This document shows, piece by piece, positions 29,072-36,642 of a stretch of DNA of 64,000 bases. Where the stretch lies: positions 124,001 to 188,000 of the forward strand of contig NZ_LOJJ01000003.1 of NCBI RefSeq assembly GCF_001595985.1, read 5' to 3'. Made by a program: the position numbers and the translations under genes. A model generated the notes under the pieces. That model was not told the origin of the DNA. It did not search any database and worked only from the letters and a program-made list of their open reading frames with translations. This stretch comes from Polynucleobacter sinensis. GTDB taxonomy: Bacteria > Pseudomonadota > Gammaproteobacteria > Burkholderiales > Burkholderiaceae. Positions within the stretch are counted from its first letter, which is position 1; each line of letters opens with the position of its first letter.

Positions 29072-29548
29072 TTAATCTGGATCAGAGGAGATCTCCGAGC
29101 CATGTTTGATGCCGGTTATCCTAGCCAATAGTTTCTCTGAAGGGCCGCCGATAATGAGGGCAATCACAATCGCAAATAGCGATAGGCTACCCAGCATAAA
29201 TTCTCCGGCACCAAATGCTGCTGCAACTAGAGCACAAGACCAGATGCTCGCTGAAGTAGTGAGGCCTCGAACCCTTTGAGAGCTTTGTTCTCGGATAATG
29301 ACGCCGGCACCTAAAAATCCCAATCCCGTAATCAATCCTTGTAGTACATGACTGAGTGCCTGTACATCTGTTGATCCTAGATGTCCGATAGACATCACCG
29401 CTGTAGCCGATCCAATAGCAACTAGTGTGTGGGTTCTAATGCCGGCGGATTTGTGATGCATCCAGCGATTGAGGCCTAAAACAGTGCCAGCTAGTAGGGC
29501 TAAAAATAGTCGCAAACCCATTTCACCATATTGATTCCAGTATTCCAT
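29072..29548 (-). CDS. MgtC/SapB family membrane protein
   Basis: This 158-residue protein has four or more hydrophobic segments and the family's N-terminal pattern: RLFLALLAGTVLGLNRW (near residue 12), AGIRTHTLVAIGSA, a conserved LGFLGAGVIIRE (near 77) and VRGLTTSASIWSCA (near 93). MgtC proteins affect growth in low magnesium and, in pathogens, phosphate uptake and membrane potential. The shorter SapB-like form here has no C-terminal ACT-like domain. A good ribosome site (AGAGGA) precedes the ATG. It sits inside the phosphate block, where a role in ion balance during phosphate stress would fit, but this is inference. Confidence 0.88.
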   Translation of the reverse strand: MEYWNQYGEMGLRLFLALLAGTVLGLNRWMHHKSAGIRTHTLVAIGSATAVMSIGHLGSTDVQALSHVLQGLITGLGFLGAGVIIREQSSQRVRGLTTSASIWSCALVAAAFGAGEFMLGSLSLFAIVIALIIGGPSEKLLARITGIKHGSEISSDPD

Positions 29549-29681
29549 CTATTCCTCTAGTGGCAATGAGTCATGCAGATTGTCGATAACTCTTTCATAT
29601 TCATATTGATGATGCCTCTGAATTAGGTCTGGAGCAAGGCTGTAGAGCCCTAATGAATGTCTTTATTCTGAAATATTTGGA

Positions 29682-29909
29682 GTGCAATATTCCAATGTGA
29701 ATAAAACCATCCAAAATCAACATTCCCTGATTACCTGTCCAAATTGTCAAGGTAGTGAAGTTTTGGAGGTTCCACGGGGGTTCTCACAACATTTATATCG
29801 CTGTCCGTCCTGCAGCACAATCCTAAAACCCAAATCGGGTGATTGTTGTATTTTCTGTAGCTTTGGAAATATTGACTGTACTAGCGCCGAGCAAAACTTA
29901 GCCGCTTAG
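29682..29909 (+). CDS. GDCCVxC-type zinc-ribbon small protein
   Basis: This 75-residue protein has three cysteine clusters: CPNC near residue 19, CPSC near 41, and GDCCIFCSFG near 53. The last is the hallmark of the GDCCVxC-domain family, some members of which carry selenocysteine; here all are cysteines. The arrangement suggests metal (zinc or other) binding or redox chemistry. Function is unknown to me. The start is probably GTG at 29682, with GTG 29697 as an alternative; neither has an ideal ribosome site. It is divergent from the MgtC-like gene across about 130 bp. Confidence 0.72.
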   Translation: MQYSNVNKTIQNQHSLITCPNCQGSEVLEVPRGFSQHLYRCPSCSTILKPKSGDCCIFCSFGNIDCTSAEQNLAA

Positions 29910-29945
29910 CCTTGTAGTACGGTAATGTTCTTGGACGACGCATTA

Positions 29946-29979
29946 ATTTCATGTGGGTGTCACGATATTTTCATAAAAT
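29946..29979 (+). promoter_or_regulatory. Pho box and -10 element before ppx
   Basis: ATTTCAT-GTGG-GTGTCAC (29946-29963) fits the 7-4-7 Pho box. After exactly 10 nt it is followed by TAAAAT (29974-29979), a 5 of 6 match to the -10 consensus. A further heptamer TTTTCAT (29968-29974) continues the 11-bp periodicity. Identified by eye. Confidence 0.6.
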
Positions 29980-30017
29980 AGACACATTCGTTTAAGCGCA
30001 GCTCTATTGGAACTATT

Positions 30018-31580
30018 TTGGCATCTTTTAAAGACATTTCTGGAAATAACTCATCAGACTTGGTTGCTGCGGTAGACCTGGGTTCCAATAGCTTTCGCAT
30101 GTTGGTTGCCCAAGTAGTTCACACTCCCTCTGGAACACAATTGCGCCCCATTGATACTTTGCGCGAATCCGTCCGCTTGGCGGCTGGATTAACTGATAAC
30201 AAGTTATTGGGTAACGATGCCTATCAGCGTGGCATTACTGCAATCCGTCGATTTGGTGAGCGTATTAGAGGTTTTGATCCCTCTCAAGTTCGGGCTGTTG
30301 CCACCAATACATTGCGTGTTGCTAAGAATGCGCCAAGTTTCGTGAGGGATGCTGAGCAGGCGCTCGGATTTCCTATTGAGATCATTGCGGGTGTTGAAGA
30401 GGCGCGCTTAATTTATATCGGCGCCGCTCACGAAGTTTCTGCAGTGCAGGGAAATCGCTTGGTTGTTGATATTGGTGGAGGTTCTACTGAGCTCATTATT
30501 GGTAAAGGTTATGAGCCTAAGCTAATGGAGAGTCTTTATATTGGCTGCGTTTCCCATAGTTTGCGTTTCTTTCCGAAAGGCAATATTGATGCGCATGCCT
30601 TTAAGGAGGCTGAATTGGCCGCAAGACGAGAAATTCAGGTCATTTCAGGTGCTTACCTTAAAAGTGGTTGGAAGCAGGTTATCGGGTCATCGGGTACTGC
30701 TAGAGCCCTGGCTGAACTCATTGCTGAGAACAACTTTAACGGACATGTCGACGGCCTGACGATGGGGCGTGTTAACGGCTCTAGCGGCCTTATTACTCGT
30801 GACGGCTTACGTGCCATGAAAAGGCACTTACTTAAACATGAGCATATTAATCAAGTTGAACTAGCAGGCCTTAAGGACGACAGGCGGGGTGTTTGGCCGG
30901 GCGGCCTGGCTATCATGATTGCGGTATTTGATGAGCTCGGCATCGAGAACATGGAGGTCACCGATGCCGCATTACGTGTCGGCGTGTTATACGACCTATT
31001 GGGCAGATCCCAGCATGACGACATGCGCTTTGTAACAGTTGAACAGTTCATGCAGCGTTACGCTGTAGATCGAGAGCAGGCTAAGCGTGTTGGTAATTTG
31101 GCTGCTGAATTCTTAGCTCAATTGCCTAAGCCTGATTCTGAGAGTCGCTCAGATAACATTGCTTTGTTGCAGTGGGCAGCTAACTTGCATGAAATTGGTT
31201 TATCCATTTCTCATAATGGATATCACAAACATTCTGCTTATATTGCAGGTAACGCTGATATGCCAGGCTTCTCCAAGAATGATCAGGCCAGATTAGCTGC
31301 TTTACTTATTGGACATGCCGGCAAGTTGGGTAAGTTGGCGAATAATGCCAGTTTCTCAGATTGGCGCATGCTATTTTGCTTGCGCTTGGCGCAAGTACTT
31401 TGTCGTGGGCGCAGTGATAATCACTTGCCTAAGGTAAAGGTTTCTGAGCATGATGGTGCTTACTTAGTGAGCCTTTCTAAAGAGTGGGCTAACGAACACC
31501 CCTTAACGGAATTTAGCTTGCAAAAGGAAGCGGCCGAGTGGGAGCGTATCGGCCGACCTTACAGTATTAGTCTGAAGTAG
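30018..31580 (+). CDS. ppx: exopolyphosphatase
   Basis: Ppx releases phosphate from the ends of polyphosphate; the related GppA acts on pppGpp. The 520-residue protein has the actin-like ATPase fold motifs: AVDLGSNSFRMLVAQ near residue 18, ATNTLRVAKN near 96, the catalytic Glu in AGVEEARLIYIGA near 125, and VVDIGGGSTELIIG near 148. It also has the C-terminal HD-like domain (LHEIGLSISHNGYHKHSAYI near 390). The start is TTG at 30018. A Pho-box-like promoter lies upstream. In related genera ppk1 commonly sits just before ppx; it is not here. Confidence 0.92.
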   Translation: MASFKDISGNNSSDLVAAVDLGSNSFRMLVAQVVHTPSGTQLRPIDTLRESVRLAAGLTDNKLLGNDAYQRGITAIRRFGERIRGFDPSQVRAVATNTLRVAKNAPSFVRDAEQALGFPIEIIAGVEEARLIYIGAAHEVSAVQGNRLVVDIGGGSTELIIGKGYEPKLMESLYIGCVSHSLRFFPKGNIDAHAFKEAELAARREIQVISGAYLKSGWKQVIGSSGTARALAELIAENNFNGHVDGLTMGRVNGSSGLITRDGLRAMKRHLLKHEHINQVELAGLKDDRRGVWPGGLAIMIAVFDELGIENMEVTDAALRVGVLYDLLGRSQHDDMRFVTVEQFMQRYAVDREQAKRVGNLAAEFLAQLPKPDSESRSDNIALLQWAANLHEIGLSISHNGYHKHSAYIAGNADMPGFSKNDQARLAALLIGHAGKLGKLANNASFSDWRMLFCLRLAQVLCRGRSDNHLPKVKVSEHDGAYLVSLSKEWANEHPLTEFSLQKEAAEWERIGRPYSISLK

Positions 31581-31581
31581 G

Positions 31582-32520
31582 CTATACCCCTAAGAAATGC
31601 TTTGCGTAGCGTGGGTTAATCTCAGATAGACGCAGCATCGTTAATACATCGGCGGTATTAAACTCTGGATCCCAAGCTGGAGCGCTACAGATCTTTGCTC
31701 CTAACTTCAGGTAGCCTTTAATAAGTGGGGGTGGCTCTACCTCTAAGCCACCATTGAGTCGATCAAGTGGTAGCGGTAGGCGTGGGAATGCATGGTTCTC
31801 TACGGGCGCCATTTGCTCATTGCTTAGGGAGTTATAAAGACTTGCTGCAAAGTGGCCACCATCTGCCATCGGAATGCTGGCGCAGCCGAGCATGATTTCA
31901 TAATCGTTTTTTTGCATATACTGGGCAAGTCCACTCCATAGCGCCATAATGACAGCTCCTGAGCGATAGTCCTTATGAACGCAAGATCTACCAAGTTCAA
32001 CTAGCTTGGGGCGCAGGTGGTTTAGACGTGAGAGATCAAATTCCGAATCTGAGTAAAGGCGACCAATTTCTAGGGCCTTGTGAGGGGGTAGAACGCGATA
32101 GGTTCCCACCACTTTCAGGGTTTCTTGATCGCGAATCAAGAGATGATCGCAATATGTATCGAAATCATCGATATCGAGATTTTCAGTATTCTTCGGTAAA
32201 TTTGCACCCATTTCTTCGGCGAAAACTTTGTAACGTAAACGTTGTGCCTCTTTGATTTCGCTAGGGCTGTTTGCCCATGCAATTTGTAATGCTGGACGTT
32301 TTGGTTTGGCAATTGCCTTATCTACTAATGTTGGTTCTTGAACATTTAACTCCGCACGAGCCCGGAGAGCAAACTTCTTTCCAAAGAGTTTCTTTGCAAT
32401 TTTTTTGGAAAAGAGCTTTTTAATCGCTCCTGCTTTATTTTTCTTATTCTTTTTTGGCTTGCCTTCAAAGCGTGAGTTAAAGATATCAAATGCGCCTAGT
32501 GGGTTTGGAATGTCTGACAT
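31582..32520 (-). CDS. olsB: OlsB-type L-ornithine N-acyltransferase (GNAT-like)
   Basis: OlsB transfers a 3-hydroxy fatty acid from ACP to ornithine, giving lyso-ornithine lipid. Residues 85-312 match the acyl-homoserine-lactone-synthase-like GNAT family: LRYKVFAEEMGA near 110, DIDDFDTYCDHLLIRD near 130, VGTYRVLPP near 155, and VELGRSCVHKDYRSG near 190. The first 80 residues form a Lys-rich, possibly membrane-surface-binding extension not seen in rhizobial OlsB. AGGA precedes the ATG. It is the last gene of the plcP-agt-dgkA-olsB series, 40 bp after dgkA. Other enzymes of this family with different amine substrates cannot be excluded. Confidence 0.8.
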   Translation of the reverse strand: MSDIPNPLGAFDIFNSRFEGKPKKNKKNKAGAIKKLFSKKIAKKLFGKKFALRARAELNVQEPTLVDKAIAKPKRPALQIAWANSPSEIKEAQRLRYKVFAEEMGANLPKNTENLDIDDFDTYCDHLLIRDQETLKVVGTYRVLPPHKALEIGRLYSDSEFDLSRLNHLRPKLVELGRSCVHKDYRSGAVIMALWSGLAQYMQKNDYEIMLGCASIPMADGGHFAASLYNSLSNEQMAPVENHAFPRLPLPLDRLNGGLEVEPPPLIKGYLKLGAKICSAPAWDPEFNTADVLTMLRLSEINPRYAKHFLGV

Positions 32521-32560
32521 AGTGATCCTGATTGAGTCCTTTTAATGTATTGCTGCGGTG

Positions 32561-32965
32561 TTACCAAATCATGACAAGCGGCAGGCAGATGGTGATCCAC
32601 AGTAGTGCGGCAATCAGTAGGGCAAGCATCACAGCTGCCGAACCAAAGTCTTTTGCGCGCTTAGAGAGGTCGTGGTGATCAAATGAAATGCGATCAATAG
32701 CTGCCTCTACGCTAGAGTTCAGAAGTTCCACAACCAATACTAAGATGAGAGAAATGATGAGGGCACATTTCTTTAATGGGCTAATGGGAAGAAATAGGGC
32801 GATTGGGGTTAGTAAAATCAGAAGGGTGAGCTCCTGTCTAAAGGCGCTTTCTTCTTTGAATGCGTACACAATTCCGCACCAGGAATTTTTAGCGGCATAC
32901 CAAGCGCGGATGAGTCCTCGATTGCCCTTATGGGGATTTTGATCAATATGATATGGAGTATTCAA
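32561..32965 (-). CDS. dgkA: diacylglycerol kinase (DgkA type)
   Basis: DgkA phosphorylates diacylglycerol to phosphatidic acid, returning it to phospholipid synthesis. The protein is about 134 residues with an N-terminal helix and three membrane helices. Family motifs are present: AFKEESAFRQE near residue 37, ELLNSSVEAAIDRI near 82, and LSKRAKDFGSAAV near 102, which include the catalytic Glu and Asn. No ATG start exists. I prefer TTG 32965, with AAGG six bases upstream, over TTG 32971, which would touch AAGG directly. Only a few bases separate it from the glycosyltransferase stop. Confidence 0.9.
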   Translation of the reverse strand: MNTPYHIDQNPHKGNRGLIRAWYAAKNSWCGIVYAFKEESAFRQELTLLILLTPIALFLPISPLKKCALIISLILVLVVELLNSSVEAAIDRISFDHHDLSKRAKDFGSAAVMLALLIAALLWITICLPLVMIW

Positions 32966-32973
32966 GATCAACC

Positions 32974-34002
32974 TTACGCGAGTGCGGTAATGTGCACTTC
33001 AGGCGATGGTACGGGCTTTAGATGATTCGCAAATTGTTCAGAAGCAGCTCTCCAGGAGAATTTCTCTGCATGTGCTCTAGCTGCTTCACGAGGAATTTTG
33101 AGGGCCTGCAAACAGGCTTCGCGTAAATCTTCATGCATCGCCCCAGCAGCTGAGTTTCCTAGTACGTCGATTGGTCCTGTTACTGGGTAGGCTGCTACCG
33201 GAGTTCCACACGCCATGGCCTCTAGCAACACCAGTCCAAAAGTATCTGTTTTGCTTGGGAATACAAATACATCTGCCGCCGCGTAGACTTTGGCTAATTC
33301 GTGCTGTTGAAGAACGCCTAGATAGTTAATATCAGGATATTTTTCTTTAATGCCAGCCATTGCCGGACCATCCCCAACCACCCATTTTGAGCCGGGAAGA
33401 TCAATTTCCAAGAAGGCGTTGATGTTTTTCTCAACAGCAACACGACCAACATATAAGAAGATTGGATGAGCTGTGTTTAGTACTTTTGAGTCTTGCATTT
33501 TAAAGATCTCTAAATCGACCCCGCGAGACCACAAAACAATGTTAGATAGCCCATACCTCTCAAGATCATCTTTAACCACAATAGTTGGAGCCATTACCGC
33601 CATAGAGGGCTTATGAAACCAGCGAATGAATGCATAAGTTAGGGCCAGCGGGATGCTGGTACGCGCTTTAACATACTCCGGAAAGCGTGTGTGATAAGCG
33701 GTGGAGAAGGGGAGCTTATTTTTTACGGCATAAGAGCGTGCTGATAGGCCCAATGGACCTTCGGTGGCAATATGCATTGCGTCTGGAGCAAACTCTTTAA
33801 TGCGCCGCGCAACTTCCTTGCCAGGGAAAAGCGAAAGTGCGATATCTGGGTAGGTTGGGCATGGAATGGATCTAAATCCACTGGGGGTAATCATTTCTAC
33901 TTCATGACCCATGGTGATTAATTCAGTACGGGTCTGTTTAAGCGTTCTCACAACGCCATTAACTTGTGGATCCCATGCATCAGTGATGATCATAATTTTC
34001 AT
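32974..34002 (-). CDS. agt: GT4-family glycosyltransferase, probable diacylglycerol glucosyl/glucuronosyl transferase
   Basis: This is a 342-residue GT-B enzyme. It has the N-terminal DAWDPQVNGVVRTLK segment typical of lipid-acting GT4 enzymes, the linker IFLYVGRVAVEKN near residue 188, and the nucleotide-sugar motif EX7E-like region FVFPSKTDTFGLVLLEAMACG near 255. Its start overlaps the plcP stop (ATGA). In alphaproteobacteria a similar glycosyltransferase (Agt) beside plcP turns diacylglycerol into glycolipids under phosphorus limitation. By neighbourhood I infer the same here; the sugar is unknown. The symbol rests on that inference. Confidence 0.78.
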   Translation of the reverse strand: MKIMIITDAWDPQVNGVVRTLKQTRTELITMGHEVEMITPSGFRSIPCPTYPDIALSLFPGKEVARRIKEFAPDAMHIATEGPLGLSARSYAVKNKLPFSTAYHTRFPEYVKARTSIPLALTYAFIRWFHKPSMAVMAPTIVVKDDLERYGLSNIVLWSRGVDLEIFKMQDSKVLNTAHPIFLYVGRVAVEKNINAFLEIDLPGSKWVVGDGPAMAGIKEKYPDINYLGVLQQHELAKVYAAADVFVFPSKTDTFGLVLLEAMACGTPVAAYPVTGPIDVLGNSAAGAMHEDLREACLQALKIPREAARAHAEKFSWRAASEQFANHLKPVPSPEVHITALA

Positions 34003-34808
34003 ACGGTAGCCTCTTTAATCAGTGGGTCGATCGCGGGTTGAAAGGTTATTTCAGGAGCTTGTACTGGATCACCCTGAATGTGTGTCCAGTAAATAATTTT
34101 GAGTTCGCCACTTGTGGTTTCAACTAATGCAGAGAGGCTTTCAACCCAATCGCCATCATTGCAATAAAGCAGTCCGTCAATCTCACGGATTTCTGCTTTA
34201 TGGATGTGACCACATACGACCCCATCACAACCGCGCAAGCGTGCCTCTCTTGCCATGATGTGTTCAAAGTCCGCGATATAACTCACGGCATTTTTTACTT
34301 GGTGCTTTAGGTATTGCGAGAGCGACCAATACTGTAAGCCCATCTTGACTCTAATCATATTGAAGTATCGATTGATGTATAGAATCAGCGAGTACATGGA
34401 GTCGCCTACATAGGCGAGCCACTTGGCGTATTGCATTACGCTATCAAATAGGTCTCCGTGGGTGACCCAGAGCTTACGACCATCTAGGGTGGTGTGAATG
34501 ACTTCCTCTACTACCTTGATATCGCCAAATGACATGCCAAAGAACTGACGTGCGCTTTCATCATGATTGCCGGGAACGTAAATCACTTCCGCACCTTTGC
34601 GCGCCTTACGAAGCAACTTTTGAACAACATCGTTATGCGCTTGTGGCCAATAGAAGGACCGCTTCAGCTTCCATCCATCGATAATATCTCCCACCAGGTA
34701 GAGCTGGTCAGCTTCATTGTGTTTTAAGAAATCCAGAAGGTAGTTCGCCTGACACCCTGATGTTCCTAGGTGTACATCTGAAATCCAGATAGCTCTGTAA
34801 TGCATCAT
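33999..34808 (-). CDS. plcP: PlcP-type phospholipase C (metallophosphoesterase)
   Basis: PlcP removes the head-group phosphate of phospholipids, freeing phosphate for reuse and leaving diacylglycerol. The 269-residue protein has the calcineurin-like metal sites: ISDVHLG near residue 9, VGDIIDGWK near 40, PGNHDESARQFF near 80, TRLHGD-type WVTHGDLFD near 115, and CGHIHKAEIREIDG near 195. The sequence pattern (WPQAHNDVVQKLLRKARKG, CNDGDWVESLSALVE) is that of rhizobial PlcP rather than of LpxH, which it superficially resembles (COG2908). Four Pho-box heptamers lie directly upstream. The ribosome site AGGAGG lies 14 nt from the ATG, unusually far. Confidence 0.85.
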   Translation of the reverse strand: MMHYRAIWISDVHLGTSGCQANYLLDFLKHNEADQLYLVGDIIDGWKLKRSFYWPQAHNDVVQKLLRKARKGAEVIYVPGNHDESARQFFGMSFGDIKVVEEVIHTTLDGRKLWVTHGDLFDSVMQYAKWLAYVGDSMYSLILYINRYFNMIRVKMGLQYWSLSQYLKHQVKNAVSYIADFEHIMAREARLRGCDGVVCGHIHKAEIREIDGLLYCNDGDWVESLSALVETTSGELKIIYWTHIQGDPVQAPEITFQPAIDPLIKEATV

Positions 34809-34816
34809 GAGTACAC

Positions 34817-34872
34817 ATTAAGCCTCCTCATCATGTAAGTCTCATGACAGTTTGAAGTCAGTTTGATGACTT
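34817..34872 (-). promoter_or_regulatory. four-heptamer Pho box array driving plcP operon
   Basis: On the minus strand, four heptamers follow each other with exact 4-bp spacers: AAGTCAT, CTGACTT, CTGTCAT, CTTACAT (34872 down to 34833). Ten nt after the last comes CTTAAT (34822-34817), a possible -10. The last two heptamers alone fit the standard Pho box. The predicted transcription start falls within a few bases of the plcP ATG at 34808, so the message may be nearly leaderless. Confidence 0.65.
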
Positions 34873-34893
34873 GATTTATATTGTTGCTTACCC

Positions 34894-35673
34894 ATGAAAA
34901 GTATTCATTCCAATTTAGAGATAAAGCCAACGCCAAAATTATTGCGTTGCTGGCTATGGGCGTCTATTGGGTTTCATGTCATTTGCGGTATTTGTACGTT
35001 GTCATTTTTATTTCCATTTTTAGACCGCAAACAAAAAAATGAAAAAATTCAAAAATGGTCTCAGCGCCTTCTGAACATATTTAATATTCAGCTGAAAGTA
35101 GAGCGATCTGAGTTAATACCCTCTACACCATACTTGCTGACCTCTAACCACATCTCTTGGTTAGACATTCATGTAATTAATGCGTTTAGGCCAGTTCGGT
35201 TTGTCGCAAAGTCGGAGGTTGAATCTTGGCCAATTTTTGGTTGGATGGCCAAACAATTAGGAACTGTTTTTATCCGCCGAGATAGTTCTAGGCATGCGAG
35301 GCAGGTGGTTGGTCAAATGGCTGATGTTTTAAATTCGGAGTCTATTTGTATTTTTCCCGAAGGCACATCTACAGCTGGCGAGACAGTTTTGCCTTTTAGG
35401 TCAAACCTATTTCAGGCAGTGGTTGGCTCTCAAACGCCTGTGTTGCCGATGGCAATCCAGTATTACCTAAGATCAACCGGGGAGAGAACGAATGTAGCCG
35501 CCTTTATTGGGGATATGGGTTTGCTGGAGTCGATGTCCAATATCCTTAAAAATCGTCATATTCAGGCAAAAATTATCGTGCTACCACCAATTAAGCAGGC
35601 ACTGCATGCTGCGGGCGACGATCGAAAGCGGCTTGCTTTGCGCTGCCAAGAGCTTATCGCTAAGGCAATTTGA
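34894..35673 (+). CDS. 1-acyl-glycerol-phosphate / lyso-ornithine-lipid O-acyltransferase (PlsC/OlsA type)
   Basis: This 259-residue PlsC-domain protein has a hydrophobic N-terminal segment (about 18-43), the catalytic NHISWLD (NHx4D motif) near residue 86, and FPEGTSTAGETVLPF near 153. PlsC makes phosphatidic acid; OlsA, a close relative, adds the second acyl chain to lyso-ornithine lipid. The 85-bp shared upstream region with plcP and the nearby olsB make the OlsA role attractive, but sequence alone does not separate the two. No clear ribosome site precedes the ATG. Confidence 0.85.
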   Translation: MKSIHSNLEIKPTPKLLRCWLWASIGFHVICGICTLSFLFPFLDRKQKNEKIQKWSQRLLNIFNIQLKVERSELIPSTPYLLTSNHISWLDIHVINAFRPVRFVAKSEVESWPIFGWMAKQLGTVFIRRDSSRHARQVVGQMADVLNSESICIFPEGTSTAGETVLPFRSNLFQAVVGSQTPVLPMAIQYYLRSTGERTNVAAFIGDMGLLESMSNILKNRHIQAKIIVLPPIKQALHAAGDDRKRLALRCQELIAKAI

Positions 35674-35679
35674 TTCTAT

Positions 35680-35713
35680 TTGTAACAAAAGTGTCATATC
35701 CTTAGGATACAAA
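35680..35713 (+). promoter_or_regulatory. Pho box and -10 element before ppk2
   Basis: TTGTAAC-AAAA-GTGTCAT (35680-35697) has one strong and one weaker heptamer with a 4-bp spacer. It is followed after exactly 10 nt by TACAAA (35708-35713), a possible -10. The spacing is the same as at pstS, ppx and plcP. Confidence 0.55.
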
Positions 35714-35736
35714 GTAGTTATGCCTCAGAGGAAGAA

Positions 35737-36642
35737 ATGATGTCAAAACATAATGAGATGGCCGAGTGGTATCAACGGGCCCAAGAAGAAATCCTAGATA
35801 GTATGGATGAAGAGCTTGAAATGGAGCTCGATGATGATCGTCTTTCTCAGGATGGTAGCAGCGGCTCAGCCATTCCACGTCAGGTGTATTTCAAGGAGTT
35901 GTTTCGTCTACAGGGTGAGTTGGTAAAGCTTCAAGATTGGGTGGTTGAAAATAAACTCAAGGTGGCTGTCTTATTTGAGGGCCGTGATTCCGCTGGTAAG
36001 GGTGGGGCGATTAAGCGTATTACTCAGCGATTAAATCCACGCGTATGTAAAGTGGTTGCCTTAACGGCGCCGAGTGAGCGTGAAAAGACTCAATGGTATT
36101 TTCAGCGTTACGTTGCAAATTTACCTGCAGGCGGTGAAATTGTTCTCTTCGATAGAAGTTGGTATAACCGCGCTGGTGTCGAAAAGGTGATGGGATTTTG
36201 TACTGACGATGAGTATGAGGAGTTTTTGCGCACAGTCCCGGAATTTGAACGTATGATCATCCGCTCCGGAATTATCCTCATTAAGTACTGGTTTTCTATT
36301 TCTGATGATGAGCAGTACAACCGCTTCATGATGCGCATTCATGATCCATTAAAACAATGGAAGCTCAGTCCAATGGATTTGGATGCTCGTCGTCTTTGGG
36401 AGGATTACACCAAGGCCAAGGAGACTATGCTCGAGCGCACTAATATTCCAGAGGCGCCATGGTGGGTGGTGGCAGCTAATGACAAGAAAAAAGCACGTCT
36501 TAACTGTATCTCGCATTTATTGAATCAAATCCCCTATAAAGAGATAGATCACCCTGTCATTACTTTGCCTGAGCGTGTTCACAACCCTGATTATTTAAGA
36601 GGCCCCGTACCACGTGAAATGTATGTTCCTGAGGTCTATTAA
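35737..36642 (+). CDS. ppk2: polyphosphate kinase 2 (class I PPK2)
   Basis: PPK2 moves phosphate between polyphosphate and nucleotides, typically polyP + ADP or GDP giving ATP or GTP. The 301-residue protein has an acidic N-terminal region (about residues 15-45), then the P-loop kinase core. Walker A is LFEGRDSAGKGGAIKRI near residue 85, Walker B is VLFDRSWYNRAGVE near 140, and a lid region lies around 205-225 (DPLKQWKLSPMD). It follows the acyltransferase gene with its own Pho-like promoter and abuts the convergent TonB receptor with no gap. Confidence 0.93.
   Translation: MMSKHNEMAEWYQRAQEEILDSMDEELEMELDDDRLSQDGSSGSAIPRQVYFKELFRLQGELVKLQDWVVENKLKVAVLFEGRDSAGKGGAIKRITQRLNPRVCKVVALTAPSEREKTQWYFQRYVANLPAGGEIVLFDRSWYNRAGVEKVMGFCTDDEYEEFLRTVPEFERMIIRSGIILIKYWFSISDDEQYNRFMMRIHDPLKQWKLSPMDLDARRLWEDYTKAKETMLERTNIPEAPWWVVAANDKKKARLNCISHLLNQIPYKEIDHPVITLPERVHNPDYLRGPVPREMYVPEVY

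Noticed and set aside
33999..34808. Annotation as LpxH (UDP-2,3-diacylglucosamine pyrophosphatase)
   Set aside because: The protein shares the COG2908 fold, but its conserved blocks and its glycosyltransferase neighbour match PlcP of rhizobia better than LpxH.
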